A DNA stretch of 35,130 nucleotides, from positions 1 to 35,130 of the forward strand of contig SFHG01000015.1 in the NCBI GenBank assembly GCA_004555765.1, given 5' to 3'. Both the position numbers and the translations under genes were made by a program. The notes under the pieces are model-generated. The model did not search any database. It saw only the letters and a program-made list of their open reading frames with translations, and was not told the DNA's origin. This document shows, piece by piece, positions 1 through 7,309 of the stretch (positions within the stretch are counted from its first letter, which is position 1; each line of letters opens with the position of its first letter). The stretch is from Bacteroidales bacterium (GTDB lineage Bacteria > Bacteroidota > Bacteroidia > Bacteroidales > Porphyromonadaceae).

Positions 1-170
1 CGGACGATGAACTGTCCCGCCTGTTGCATATCAACCGGCGCACGTTGCAGGATTATCGCAACATGGGAAGAATCTCCTTTGTTAAGTTAGGCGGAAAGGT
101 ACTCTACCGGGAAGAAGATGTGGAAAAACTGTTGCAAGAGAATTATCGCCCTCGGTTTGAGAAGCCTTGA
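1..170 (+). CDS. Helix-turn-helix DNA-binding protein, C-terminal part (excisionase/MerR-like)
   Basis: An open frame runs in from the window edge (frame starting at base 3) to TGA at 168-170, giving about 55 residues. The visible part reads DELSRLLHINRRTLQDYR, then a short wing with GKVLYREEDVEKLL. This is the HTH_17/excisionase layout: a helix-turn-helix followed by a wing that ends in a Y-R-x-x-D-V/I-x-x-L helix. Proteins like this sit next to integrases in Bacteroides conjugative and mobilizable elements, where they act as recombination directionality factors or regulators. The role here is inference from family and neighbours. It converges on the RhuM-like gene, and both share the hairpin at 177-212. 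The start codon is outside the window. Confidence 0.75.
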   Translation, partial: DDELSRLLHINRRTLQDYRNMGRISFVKLGGKVLYREEDVEKLLQENYRPRFEKP

Positions 171-176
171 CAGAGA

Positions 177-212
177 AACAGGCAGTAAGAAACTCTTGTC
201 TTACTGCCTGTT
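177..212. terminator. Bidirectional hairpin terminator between convergent genes
   Basis: A perfect 14-bp inverted repeat: AACAGGCAGTAAGA at 177-190 pairs with 199-212 around an 8-nt loop. It starts 7 bp after the stop of the HTH gene and ends 8 bp before the stop of the convergent RhuM-like gene, so it can terminate both. There is no long T tract on either side, only short T-rich stretches. Confidence 0.7.
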
Positions 213-219
213 CTCATAT

Positions 220-582
220 TCAGTTGTACCATCCTCCTTTGCCATAACACACAAGTAATGGAGGACTTGTTCTCTTCTTTTCGGTCAGTCTTCCGATTAT
301 CCATTGACGGAAACTCTTTGCCTGTGGAGAAGCAAAGCGAAATGACAGCATCGTAATCATTTCAAGGTTGTATAAATCCACCGCACGATCCCTAAACAAT
401 AGCGTTTGCATTACCTCATCTTCCCTGAGCAAGCCCTCTTTGAAGATAGACTTGATGTGGCTGTTTACCTTGCCGGAGAATACGCCGAACAAGGAGGCTA
501 TTTCGCAAGCCGACATCCAAACGGGAGCTGTCGGGATATGTACCTTTCCATTCTCTCCAATGGTTATGATTTCTCTTTTCAT
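220..582 (-). CDS. Small RhuM-like protein of mobile elements
   Basis: 120 residues. I recognise the type rather than a proven function. The N-terminus (MKREIITI...) and the block PVWMSACEIASLFGV are typical of small proteins found beside integrases in Bacteroides elements. The middle block SFRFASPQAKSFRQWIIGRL resembles the part of the RhuM/Fic-associated family where 'YRVxSxxAxxFRxW' occurs. It lies 14 bp downstream of the integrase stop, in the same direction, so the two are probably cotranscribed. Unlike most genes in the window it has a strong Shine-Dalgarno, AAGGAGG at 596-590 on the minus strand, 7 nt before the ATG. Its biochemical role is unknown; a DNA-binding accessory role is only a guess. 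Confidence 0.7.
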   Translation of the reverse strand: MKREIITIGENGKVHIPTAPVWMSACEIASLFGVFSGKVNSHIKSIFKEGLLREDEVMQTLLFRDRAVDLYNLEMITMLSFRFASPQAKSFRQWIIGRLTEKKRTSPPLLVCYGKGGWYN

Positions 583-596
583 CGTTCGTCCTCCTT

Positions 597-1832
597 TTAT
601 ATAGTGATACCATTGAACTGCTCTATCTTACTCAGTTTGTCGGAGAGTGCCGCCATGTCCCGACTCTCCTTTTCGTGGGTGATTTTGGCATAAATCTGCG
701 TGGTGCGGATGTTCGTGTGTCCGAGCATCTTGGAAAGGGTCTCAATGGGAACGCCGTTGGTCAGGCAGATTTCCGTCGCCATAGTATGGCGGCTGGTATG
801 CCACGTAATCTCTTTTTCGATACCGCAGAGTCCGATGATTTTCTTGATGTTCTTGCAGGCGGTAATATACTGCGGAACGGGCAGGAGGTAATCCTCCTTC
901 GCCATGCCATCGTACTTCTCGATAATCTGCTTCGGAATATCCAAAAGCATGATATTGGACTCCACACCTGTCTTTTGTCGCTTGGTCATAATCCAGAGTT
1001 TACCGTCAAAGGAAGTCTGAAGGTTATCTTTGGTCAGGTTCTTCATATCGGTAAAGGACAAGCCTGTAAAGCAACAGAAAACATACAAATCCCGAGCAAG
1101 TTCCATTGATTTACGCCTGAATTTCAAATCCAACAGCCTGCGGATTTCATCCTTGGTCAGATAGTCCCTGTCGGTACTCTCGGCGGATATGCTGTAATCC
1201 ACGAACGGGTCACGAACTATCCATCCGTGATTCTGGGCAATGGTAATCATACGGCGCAGGGGCATCATGTAAATCCATACCGTGTTGTTACAGCATTGCT
1301 TTTCGGTGCGCAGGAAGATGTCAAAGTCGGTAATGAAAGCCGGAGTGAGTTCTTTCAAAGCAATGTCGCTGACACGGTAGCGGTTCTTGATGAACTCCTC
1401 CAAATGCTTATAGACCGTGCAATACTTGTGGTAGGTGGATGGGCATCGCAAGCCTGCATCGACCTGTTTGAAAAAGTCCTCATTGTGCTGGGCAAAGACT
1501 TTCAGCAAGGTTTCATGCCGCATTTCCAAGCCCAAGAAAGCGTTCTTCACTTTCTCGGCAGTGACATAGTTATCCCGCTCGGCTATCTCCTTGTATTTGG
1601 CATTGATACCGACACGTATCTTGTCTAAGAAACGATTGGTTTCCAACGCCACGGTACTTTTGCCCGAAGCACGGTTGCTCTTGATGTCCCACAAGTCGGG
1701 AAGGATGTCGCATTTGCAACTGAACTGGGCTATCGTACCGTCTATGGTGATACGGCACATCACGGGAACGGAACCGTTCTTCTTGGGGGCGTTCTTTTTG
1801 AGGTAGAACAGAACCTTAAACGTACTACGCAT
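597..1832 (-). CDS. Tyrosine integrase, IntDOT class
   Basis: Site-specific recombinase that inserts and excises the element. 411 residues. Order: N-terminal arm-binding domain (about 1-90), SAM-like core-binding domain (about 105-205), catalytic domain (about 220-390). Visible catalytic residues: K287 in TKRQKTG, H345 and R348 in WHTSRH, H372 in LGHTNIRTTQIY, and nucleophile Y381. The usual box I arginine is absent: the block is FTGLSFTD with S259 in that place, and R247 lies just upstream. This is the arrangement I recall for IntDOT of CTnDOT (same length, serine in box I). The start at 1832 is supported by a -7 box (TAGTTTTG, 1862-1855 minus) 22 nt upstream. It is followed at 14 bp by the RhuM-like gene. 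Confidence 0.95.
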   Translation of the reverse strand: MRSTFKVLFYLKKNAPKKNGSVPVMCRITIDGTIAQFSCKCDILPDLWDIKSNRASGKSTVALETNRFLDKIRVGINAKYKEIAERDNYVTAEKVKNAFLGLEMRHETLLKVFAQHNEDFFKQVDAGLRCPSTYHKYCTVYKHLEEFIKNRYRVSDIALKELTPAFITDFDIFLRTEKQCCNNTVWIYMMPLRRMITIAQNHGWIVRDPFVDYSISAESTDRDYLTKDEIRRLLDLKFRRKSMELARDLYVFCCFTGLSFTDMKNLTKDNLQTSFDGKLWIMTKRQKTGVESNIMLLDIPKQIIEKYDGMAKEDYLLPVPQYITACKNIKKIIGLCGIEKEITWHTSRHTMATEICLTNGVPIETLSKMLGHTNIRTTQIYAKITHEKESRDMAALSDKLSKIEQFNGITI

Positions 1833-1854
1833 AACTCTGACTTTTTACGGTTTA

Positions 1855-1862
1855 CAAAACTA
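1855..1862 (-). promoter_or_regulatory. -7 promoter box of the integrase gene
   Basis: Minus strand reads TAGTTTTG, a full match to the Bacteroidetes -7 consensus TAnnTTTG, 22 nt before the integrase ATG. No TTTG was found at the proper -33 distance (the nearest lies 27 nt away), so the promoter may be weak or need an activator. Confidence 0.5.
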
Positions 1863-1955
1863 TTCATTGTCAGGTTATTTGTTGCTATGCAAAACATTGT
1901 CGTTCAATGGTAAAGAAACAGTCCGCAATTTATTTGCCTGTTTCCTTTCATCGAA

Positions 1956-1965
1956 GTACCTTTGC
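1956..1965 (+). other. Candidate att core (GTAnnTTTGC)
   Basis: GTACCTTTGC matches at every fixed position the ten-base core that I recall as used by CTnDOT-type integrases. It lies 123 bp upstream of an IntDOT-class integrase gene. The same bases also match a Bacteroidetes -7 box (TACCTTTG, 1957-1964), so it could instead be a promoter. The CTnDOT target and the -7 consensus overlap by nature. Confidence 0.4.
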
Positions 1966-2338
1966 AAGGAGGTAGTTCCCGAAGTTCAGGTCGGATTCTG
2001 CACTGTTCGTTACCGCTTTTCCCAATCCTCACTTGCAAAGGAGGTGGTAATGTTTTGGTAACGTTGCTCTGTCCGAAGTTGGTATAACCCCGTCTTTTCG
2101 AGGTTTTGCGTCGAAAGGCTCAAAAAACAGAACCGACTGACTCACAAATCATTCACGCTGTTTCGCCTTTTCTTGAACCTTGGGGATAGATTTTCTGAAA
2201 AAGGTATATACGTTTTTGTCCGGCTACTTCTAAACCTTTATTTCCGGGGAATTAAGTCAGTGTATTTGCGGTAATGAGATGAGCCCTTTTGCCTGCCGGT
2301 GCCGAATATTTGTGGTGTGCGAGAAAGTGGAAGGAGGG

Positions 2339-3106
2339 TCAGAAGATGGTGAGAAACGGGGAGAGGAGGGCGCGGTACCCCGGGGTGTAAGCTCCGAGTT
2401 CGTCAAGTATCGTGAGCGTTTCCTCTGAGGGCAAAGAACAGGCACCATCCTCCGAAGACAACCGCTCAAGGTGTGAAGAGTCCCCTTTGTGTCCAAAGGT
2501 GGCGACGACGCGCTTCGGAGACTTCCGCGGAGTGGTATGAATCATCGTCTGCGAGAGAATACGAAGACCGGCACGCTCTGCGGCAGCGGAAAAGTCCCCG
2601 AGAATATTGGTGGGAAAAATCATCATCACCCGACCGTCATCCCCAAGCATTTCCGAAGACTTCAGGAGCAAGGAGAAGGGGGTGAGGCGACCAAAGTGCC
2701 GGGCAAGCGTCCGCCTTTCGTCCTCCGAGCCGTGGGTGGCGGTGAAGTAGGGGGGATTGGAGAGGATGAGGTCGAATGGCTTCTCCGCGAGATAGTGGAG
2801 AAAATCGCCCTCGATGACTTCGATCCGGTCACGGAAAGGCGACGCGAGGACATTGTCCCGTGCTTCCTCAAATGAGGCGTGGTCTGTCTCGATGCCGACG
2901 ATGTGGGCGTGAAGGGGTTCTGTCTTCTGTGCCGCCATCAGGGCGATGAGACCGGTGCCGGTGCCGATGTCGAGGATGCGGGCGGCTTTTTGCCGAAGCG
3001 CGAGATCCCCTCCGAGGGCTCCGAGGAGTGTGCCGTCCGTCCCCACTTTCATAGCCGAGAGCGACTGGCGGACGGAAAACCGCTTCATCCGAAAAGTCTC
3101 CGCCAC
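2339..3106 (-). CDS. trmN6: tRNA1(Val) adenine-37 N6-methyltransferase
   Basis: SAM-dependent methyltransferase of the YfiC/TrmN6 family, which methylates N6 of A37 in tRNA-Val. 255 residues. The N-terminal block FRMKRFSVRQSLSAMKVGTDG (residues 5-25) is the family signature. Motif I DIGTGTG is at 46-52 and the N6-adenine motif NPPY at 117-120. The start is uncertain: the GTG at 3106 keeps the conserved FR-K-F block but overlaps the upstream glycosyltransferase by 22 bp. The ATG at 3088 would give an ATGA overlap but cut into that block, so I prefer 3106. It is the last gene of a minus-strand run typA, glycosyltransferase, trmN6. Confidence 0.9.
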   Translation of the reverse strand: MAETFRMKRFSVRQSLSAMKVGTDGTLLGALGGDLALRQKAARILDIGTGTGLIALMAAQKTEPLHAHIVGIETDHASFEEARDNVLASPFRDRIEVIEGDFLHYLAEKPFDLILSNPPYFTATHGSEDERRTLARHFGRLTPFSLLLKSSEMLGDDGRVMMIFPTNILGDFSAAAERAGLRILSQTMIHTTPRKSPKRVVATFGHKGDSSHLERLSSEDGACSLPSEETLTILDELGAYTPGYRALLSPFLTIF

Positions 3107-4887
3107 AGCTCTTTGAGTTTGTAGTAGCCTTTAGCGGCTTTATTATTGTGCCACGTGTAGTACCTCTTTAGAATCCCGTAGGCCTCTTCGTCTTCGACGG
3201 GAGGGCGCTTCTCGGCATAGAGAGGGTAGGGTGAGACAGCGGTGTGGTAACGGTCATCCCCCGAGGAGTGAACGCCGGTGCCGTCGAAGCCGGCATTACG
3301 GACGAGGGCGGGCGAGGAGTTTACGGAGAGGAGACCGTGGAGCAAAAGCGAGGCGTGCCAACGCACCGCCCACGAATTATTCTCACCCAGCGTCTGACGG
3401 CGGAGCATCCGCGTGAATTTCTGAAACCCTCCGTAGTCGAAGTGTGCCTTGAGCTCCGGCTGTGCCTCGACGGCTCTCAGGAGCTTCAGCCCGTCCGGTT
3501 CCCAGTATTTTTCCCACCTGTCCCGCCACGTCGCCCAGCCCCAGCTGCCGGCGAAGCGGAGGAGGTGGTTGTTCCTCAGCTCTCCCGACGCGTAAAAAGT
3601 TCCTGCATGGACGTGCGCCACCTCGGGAACCCCTTCGTACAGTTCGAGGACGTCGTTCATCCAGCGGAGGAAGTAGGGGGAGAGTCGGAGGTCGTCTTCG
3701 AGGACGATGAGGCGGTCGTACTGACGGAAGAGACGGGTGACGCTCGAAGTGACGTTCTCGGCAAGACCCTTATTTTCCGCGTTTTGGGTGAAGGTGACGA
3801 GTCCCCTTCCGTCCGCCGCTTTTTGGCAAATCGCCTGTACCTCTTCCCACTCTTCTCCCGAACCTCCGTCTTGGACGATATGGAGCGGGGTCTGTCCGGC
3901 TTCGGGGTTGGCAAAAAAGTCCTCCAATAGCTTCGCGGTATGGCGGGGACGGTTGTAGACGAGGAGAAGGACGGGGGCGAAGTCTTTGCGTCCATAGGCT
4001 CTTTTGAGTCCCTCGAAGTCCAAGGGCGGTCTCGAGCGCCAGAGCCGTGCCGTTTCCCGGGTGCGCCACAGATCGACGGCGGTACCCATATAGAAGTCGT
4101 CTTCTTTCGAGATGGAGAATACGGCGGGCTTCAAGACGCTTTCCGAAAAACGCTTCAAGGGAGAGAGGCTCGGGTGTACGAGCCGGGAGAGACGGTACGC
4201 GTGGTCGAGGATGTGTTTCTTCTTGGGGTTGAGGGGCTCGTCTTTGCGGAAATGGATGCCCCGGAGGTCGGGAAAGAAGCCGATCTTTTGCCCCGAGAAA
4301 AGTACGCGCTCCGCGTAATCGAGGTCTTCGCCGTAGTGGGCAAAAAGAGGGCAGAAGAGCCCCACGGAGCGGAGTGTCCGCATCGGGAGGTACCACAGGG
4401 CGGCATTGATGAAGGGCAGCTGCAAGAAGTCCTCCTTCCGGAAATCGACCGCCCCGAGCGGCTCCAAGTAGTGTCCGAAGCCTTTTTCCGGGGCACTGCA
4501 CTCCCGGTCACGGTAGTGGACGGGCGAAGCGATGCCTATGGTCGTGTCTCTGTCCGTCCGATCCGCAAGGGTACGGATGGTCTCTGCCGTGACGGAGGCA
4601 TCCTGATTAAGGAGGAAGACACCCCGGTACCCTTCTACGACGGCTTTTTCGAGACCGAGGTTATTGGCTTTTCCGAAGCCCAGATTTACGAGACTTTCCC
4701 GCACCTCTGCAAAGGGGTAGTCCCGCCTCACCGCGTCAGCCGTGCCGTCCGAGGAGGCGTTGTCTATGACGAGGATGTCCAGCCCCTCACGATCTTCCAC
4801 GAATGGCGAAAGGCATTCCTTGAGCCAAGGAGTGCCTTCGTAGGTCACGAGGATGACCAGTATGGTGTCTGACTTAGAGCCTGCCAT
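3085..4887 (-). CDS. Glycosyltransferase with two GT-A domains
   Basis: 600 residues from the ATG at 4887; an upstream in-frame ATG at 4950 would add 21 residues encoded inside a repeat array, so I reject it. Domain 1 (about 8-225) is GT2, rhamnosyltransferase-like: VILVTYEG, VIDNASSDGT (40-49), LVNLGFGKANNLGL, FLLNQDA (91-97) as the metal/UDP site, and GED at 186-188. Domain 2 (about 303-480) is a second GT-A fold: PVLLLVYNRPRHT, VQDGGSG, NKGLAENV, LEDDL (396-400) and SWGWATWRDRW. The bifunctional layout suggests sequential transfer of two sugars to an envelope glycan; donor and acceptor are unknown. It lies downstream of typA with a hairpin array between, and overlaps trmN6. Confidence 0.88.
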   Translation of the reverse strand: MAGSKSDTILVILVTYEGTPWLKECLSPFVEDREGLDILVIDNASSDGTADAVRRDYPFAEVRESLVNLGFGKANNLGLEKAVVEGYRGVFLLNQDASVTAETIRTLADRTDRDTTIGIASPVHYRDRECSAPEKGFGHYLEPLGAVDFRKEDFLQLPFINAALWYLPMRTLRSVGLFCPLFAHYGEDLDYAERVLFSGQKIGFFPDLRGIHFRKDEPLNPKKKHILDHAYRLSRLVHPSLSPLKRFSESVLKPAVFSISKEDDFYMGTAVDLWRTRETARLWRSRPPLDFEGLKRAYGRKDFAPVLLLVYNRPRHTAKLLEDFFANPEAGQTPLHIVQDGGSGEEWEEVQAICQKAADGRGLVTFTQNAENKGLAENVTSSVTRLFRQYDRLIVLEDDLRLSPYFLRWMNDVLELYEGVPEVAHVHAGTFYASGELRNNHLLRFAGSWGWATWRDRWEKYWEPDGLKLLRAVEAQPELKAHFDYGGFQKFTRMLRRQTLGENNSWAVRWHASLLLHGLLSVNSSPALVRNAGFDGTGVHSSGDDRYHTAVSPYPLYAEKRPPVEDEEAYGILKRYYTWHNNKAAKGYYKLKELWRRLFG

Positions 4888-4890
4888 AGG

Positions 4891-4980
4891 GAAAAATTTG
4901 GTACGTACCGGGAGACTTTTCCCGGTCAAGCCGAAGTTTCGGGGAGACACGTACCGAGAGAAGCGTCTCGGTACGACCGA
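4891..4980. repeat. 23-bp lattice repeat array A
   Basis: Four 10-bp units start at 4900 (GGTACGTACC), 4924 (GGTCAAGCCG, degenerate), 4946 (GACACGTACC) and 4970 (GGTACGACCG); spacing 24, 22, 24. Units alternate reverse/forward. Two hairpins follow: 4907-4913 with 4920-4926 (7 bp) and 4950-4959 with 4966-4975 (10 bp perfect, 6-nt loop). It fills the gap between the typA stop and the glycosyltransferase start. Confidence 0.8.
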
Positions 4981-4995
4981 AAATGCAGGCGGGTT

Positions 4996-6795
4996 TTACC
5001 GCTCTGCGCGTTTGCGGTCGAGGTCGGAGAGGAGAATCTTGCGGAGCCGCATACTCTTGGGGGTCACTTCGACGTATTCGTCGGACTTGATCCACTCGAG
5101 GGCGTCTTCGAGAGAGAACTTGGTCGCGGGTGCGAGCGAAACTTTGTCGTCGGATCCGGAGGCGCGCATATTGGTGAGCTTTTTGGACTTCGTGACGTTG
5201 ACGGGGAGGTCTTTGTCTTTCGTGTGTTCGCCCACAATCTGCCCTTCGTACACTTCGTCGCCGGGCTCTATGAAGAAGCGTCCGCGGCTCTGAAGGTTAT
5301 TGAGCGCGTAGGCGTAGGCCTGACCGCTCTCGAGGGTCACGATGGAGCCGTTGGAGCGACCGGGGAGGTCCCCTTTCCAGGGCTCGAAGTCGAGGAACCG
5401 GTGTGCCACTATGGCTTCGCCACTGGAAGCGGTGAGCGCTTGATTATTGAGTCCGATGATGCCTCTGGAAGGAATCTTGAACTGGACGATGACGCGGTCG
5501 TTTTTGGTCTCCATCATCGTCATCTCGCCCTTTCGCTTCGTGACGATGTCGATGATTTTACTGGAGGACTCTTCGGGGACACTGATGGTGAGCTCTTCGA
5601 CCGGCTCGCACTTCTGCCCGTTGATCTCCTTTATGATGACTTGTGGCTGTCCCACCTGGAGCTCGTAGCCTTCGCGCCTCATCGTCTCGATGAGGACGGA
5701 GAGGTGCAGCACCCCGCGACCGAAGACATTCCAGGAGTCGGCGGACTCCGTGGCCTCTACCCGGAGGGCGAGGTTTTTGTCCAGCTCTTTCATCAGACGA
5801 TCGTGGATGTGGCGGCTCGTGACGTACTTGCCTTCCCTACCGAAGAAGGGGGAGTTATTTATGGTGAAGAGCATACTCATCGTAGGCTCGTCCACGGCGA
5901 TGGTGGGCAGTGCCTCGGGGGCGGAGCTGTCGGCGATGGTCTCTCCGATCTCGAAGTTTTCGAGACCGATGACGGCGCAGATGTCACCGCAGGGGACTTC
6001 GGAGACTTTTTTGCGCCCCATACCTTCAAAGACATTCAGTTCCCGGATCTTACTGGAGACTTGTGTGCCGTCCCTCTTGATGAGGACGAGGTTCTCACCC
6101 TCTTTGAGTGTGCCTCTGTGGACGCGTCCGATGGCTATACGCCCTACGTAGCTCGAGTAGTCCAGAGAGGTGATGAGCATTTGGGAGGGACCTTCGACGT
6201 ACTTTGGCTCGGGAATGTACTCGATAATGGCATCGAGGAGATCCGTGATGTCGCTTTTCGGCTCCGTCCAGCCGTCTTTGGACATCCAGCCCTGCTTTGC
6301 GGAGCCGAAGATGGTGGGGAAGTCGAGCTGATCTTCCGTGGCATCGAGGTTGAACATCAGGTCAAAGACTTGCTCCTGGACTTCGTCGGGTCGGCAGTTT
6401 TCTTTGTCCACCTTATTGATGACGACGATGGGCTTCAAACCGATCTCGATGGCCTTGCCCAGGACGAAACGAGTCTGTGGCATAGGCCCTTCAAATGCAT
6501 CGACGAGGAGGAGACAGCCATCCGCCATATTGAGGACGCGCTCTACTTCGCCGCCGAAGTCGGCGTGCCCGGGTGTGTCGATGATGTTGATCTTGGTGCC
6601 TTTATAATTTATGGAGACGTTTTTGGACACGATGGTGATGCCGCGTTCGCGCTCAAGATCGTTGCTGTCGAGGACCTGATCCGGCATCTCGCTCGGGTCA
6701 CGGAATAGTTTCCCCGCTTCGAGCATACGGTCTACGAGGGAAGTCTTGCCATGGTCGACGTGTGCGATGATGGCGATATTGCGGATGTTTTGCAT
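4996..6795 (-). CDS. typA: Translational GTPase TypA/BipA
   Basis: Ribosome-binding GTPase related to EF-G, involved in ribosome assembly and stress or low-temperature growth in other bacteria. 599 residues, the usual length. Visible G motifs: AHVDHGKTS (11-19), RERGITI (49-55), DTPGHAD (73-79), NKVD (127-130). Domain II follows (about 200-290), then EF-G III/V-like domains, and the TypA-specific C-terminus with FVEPGDEVYEGQIVGEH-type block and a basic tail. The start MQNIRNIAIIAHVDHGKT is standard. It is divergent from ftsL across a 136-bp gap; a -7 box (TAAATTTG) lies at 6891-6884. First gene of the minus-strand run into the glycosyltransferase and trmN6. Confidence 0.98.
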   Translation of the reverse strand: MQNIRNIAIIAHVDHGKTSLVDRMLEAGKLFRDPSEMPDQVLDSNDLERERGITIVSKNVSINYKGTKINIIDTPGHADFGGEVERVLNMADGCLLLVDAFEGPMPQTRFVLGKAIEIGLKPIVVINKVDKENCRPDEVQEQVFDLMFNLDATEDQLDFPTIFGSAKQGWMSKDGWTEPKSDITDLLDAIIEYIPEPKYVEGPSQMLITSLDYSSYVGRIAIGRVHRGTLKEGENLVLIKRDGTQVSSKIRELNVFEGMGRKKVSEVPCGDICAVIGLENFEIGETIADSSAPEALPTIAVDEPTMSMLFTINNSPFFGREGKYVTSRHIHDRLMKELDKNLALRVEATESADSWNVFGRGVLHLSVLIETMRREGYELQVGQPQVIIKEINGQKCEPVEELTISVPEESSSKIIDIVTKRKGEMTMMETKNDRVIVQFKIPSRGIIGLNNQALTASSGEAIVAHRFLDFEPWKGDLPGRSNGSIVTLESGQAYAYALNNLQSRGRFFIEPGDEVYEGQIVGEHTKDKDLPVNVTKSKKLTNMRASGSDDKVSLAPATKFSLEDALEWIKSDEYVEVTPKSMRLRKILLSDLDRKRAER

Positions 6796-6883
6796 ATTGT
6801 TTCTGAATAAATGGTGCGGCGTGTTGTTCCTGTCGCGGAAACGAAGCGTCTCTTTTTGTCCTTTTGTCTATTAAAAATACGGG

Positions 6884-6912
6884 CAAATTTACCCAAATCC
6901 TTTGTACCTTTG
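6884..6912. promoter_or_regulatory. Back-to-back -7 boxes for typA and ftsL
   Basis: Minus strand TAAATTTG (6891-6884) faces typA and plus strand TACCTTTG (6905-6912) faces ftsL; both fully match TAnnTTTG and lie only 13 bp apart. Any RNA polymerase on one would cover the other. The ftsL transcript would have a leader of only about a dozen bases before the ATG at 6932. No clear -33 TTTG is seen for either. Confidence 0.6.
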
Positions 6913-6931
6913 TAGTAAGAACGATTTCAGT

Positions 6932-7303
6932 ATGGCAAGCAAAGCACACGGACAGTCTGTCCCGAGGGGCGGACGTCTCAATAATATCACGGTCAAAGAC
7001 CGTATCTGGCAGGTGACCCAGGGTACGTTTTTGGAGAAAAAGTTTACTCTAAAGAACGCCTCCTGGCTCATCGCTTTCGTCCTGCTTTTCCTTGCCCAGG
7101 GGGTGAACAGCTACACCCTGCTGAGAAGCAAAAAGGAAGTGGCCCTCCTCTCCCGCGAGATCTCGGAGCTCCGTATGGAGCAGATCACCGTGGAGACAAC
7201 CTTGATGGGGGCCCGGAGGCTCTCTTCGATCGAGAATAGGGTGCAGGAAGAGTCGCTCGACCTCTCCATCCCCAAGAACCCGCCCATCATCATCAATAAG
7301 TAA
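6932..7303 (+). CDS. ftsL: Cell division protein FtsL-like
   Basis: 123 residues from the ATG at 6932; an upstream in-frame ATG at 6902 lies within the promoter box and is rejected. A basic cytoplasmic N-terminus (1-40) is followed by one membrane segment (about 43-60, ASWLIAFVLLFLAQGV) and a periplasmic coiled-coil-like stretch (about 62-85, LLRSKKEVALLSREISELRME). This is the bitopic layout of FtsL/FtsB proteins, which bridge FtsQ to FtsW-FtsI at the septum. Identification rests on topology and on position 6 bp before ftsI; FtsL sequences are poorly conserved. It opens the cluster here: no mraZ or rsmH precedes it. Confidence 0.85.
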   Translation: MASKAHGQSVPRGGRLNNITVKDRIWQVTQGTFLEKKFTLKNASWLIAFVLLFLAQGVNSYTLLRSKKEVALLSREISELRMEQITVETTLMGARRLSSIENRVQEESLDLSIPKNPPIIINK

Positions 7304-7309
7304 GACAAA

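Larger units (their letters stand above)
1..2269. mobile_element. End of an integrated CTnDOT/NBU-type element (partial)
   Basis: Seen: an HTH (excisionase-like) gene tail, a RhuM-like gene and a tyrosine integrase, followed by a gene-free stretch, then ordinary chromosomal genes from 2339 onward. The base composition of this part is visibly more AT-rich than the GC-rich genes to the right. The integrase is transcribed inward (leftward), as expected for an integrase lying next to one end of its element. The right boundary is not fixed: a match to the CTnDOT core GTAnnTTTGC lies at 1956-1965 and a weaker one at 2260-2269. The rest of the element lies outside the window, so its class (conjugative or only mobilizable) cannot be decided. 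Confidence 0.7.
1833..2338. other. Gene-free element/chromosome junction region
   Basis: About 500 bp with no credible gene. It holds the integrase promoter, a perfect match to the CTnDOT core (1956-1965), a pair of imperfect direct repeats (TTGCAAGGAGGT at 1962-1973 and TTGCAAAGGAGGT at 2033-2045), a second repeated octamer CCGAAGTT (1979-1986 and 2073-2080), and a weak core-like site at 2260-2269. The repeats recur in the same order about 70-95 bp apart, as might be expected of integrase arm-binding sites (inference). Rightward of about 2270 the composition becomes that of the chromosomal genes. Confidence 0.5.

Noticed and set aside
1957..1964. Plus-strand promoter in the junction region
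   Set aside because: A -7 match exists, but no gene follows on the plus strand before 2339; the att reading is as likely.
2093..2121. Hairpin-like CTTTTCGA/TCGAAAGG in the junction region
   Set aside because: Short and imperfect, with no gene upstream to terminate; kept only as background.
3940..4872. Long open frame on the plus strand opposite the glycosyltransferase
   Set aside because: It mirrors the coding frame of a well-supported gene; GC-rich codon use leaves antisense frames open. No recognisable domain.
5224..6708. 494-codon plus-strand frame opposite typA
   Set aside because: Antisense shadow of typA, acidic and without any domain.
6902..6931. Ten-residue N-terminal extension of FtsL
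   Set aside because: It lies on the -7 box; the ATG at 6932 fits better.
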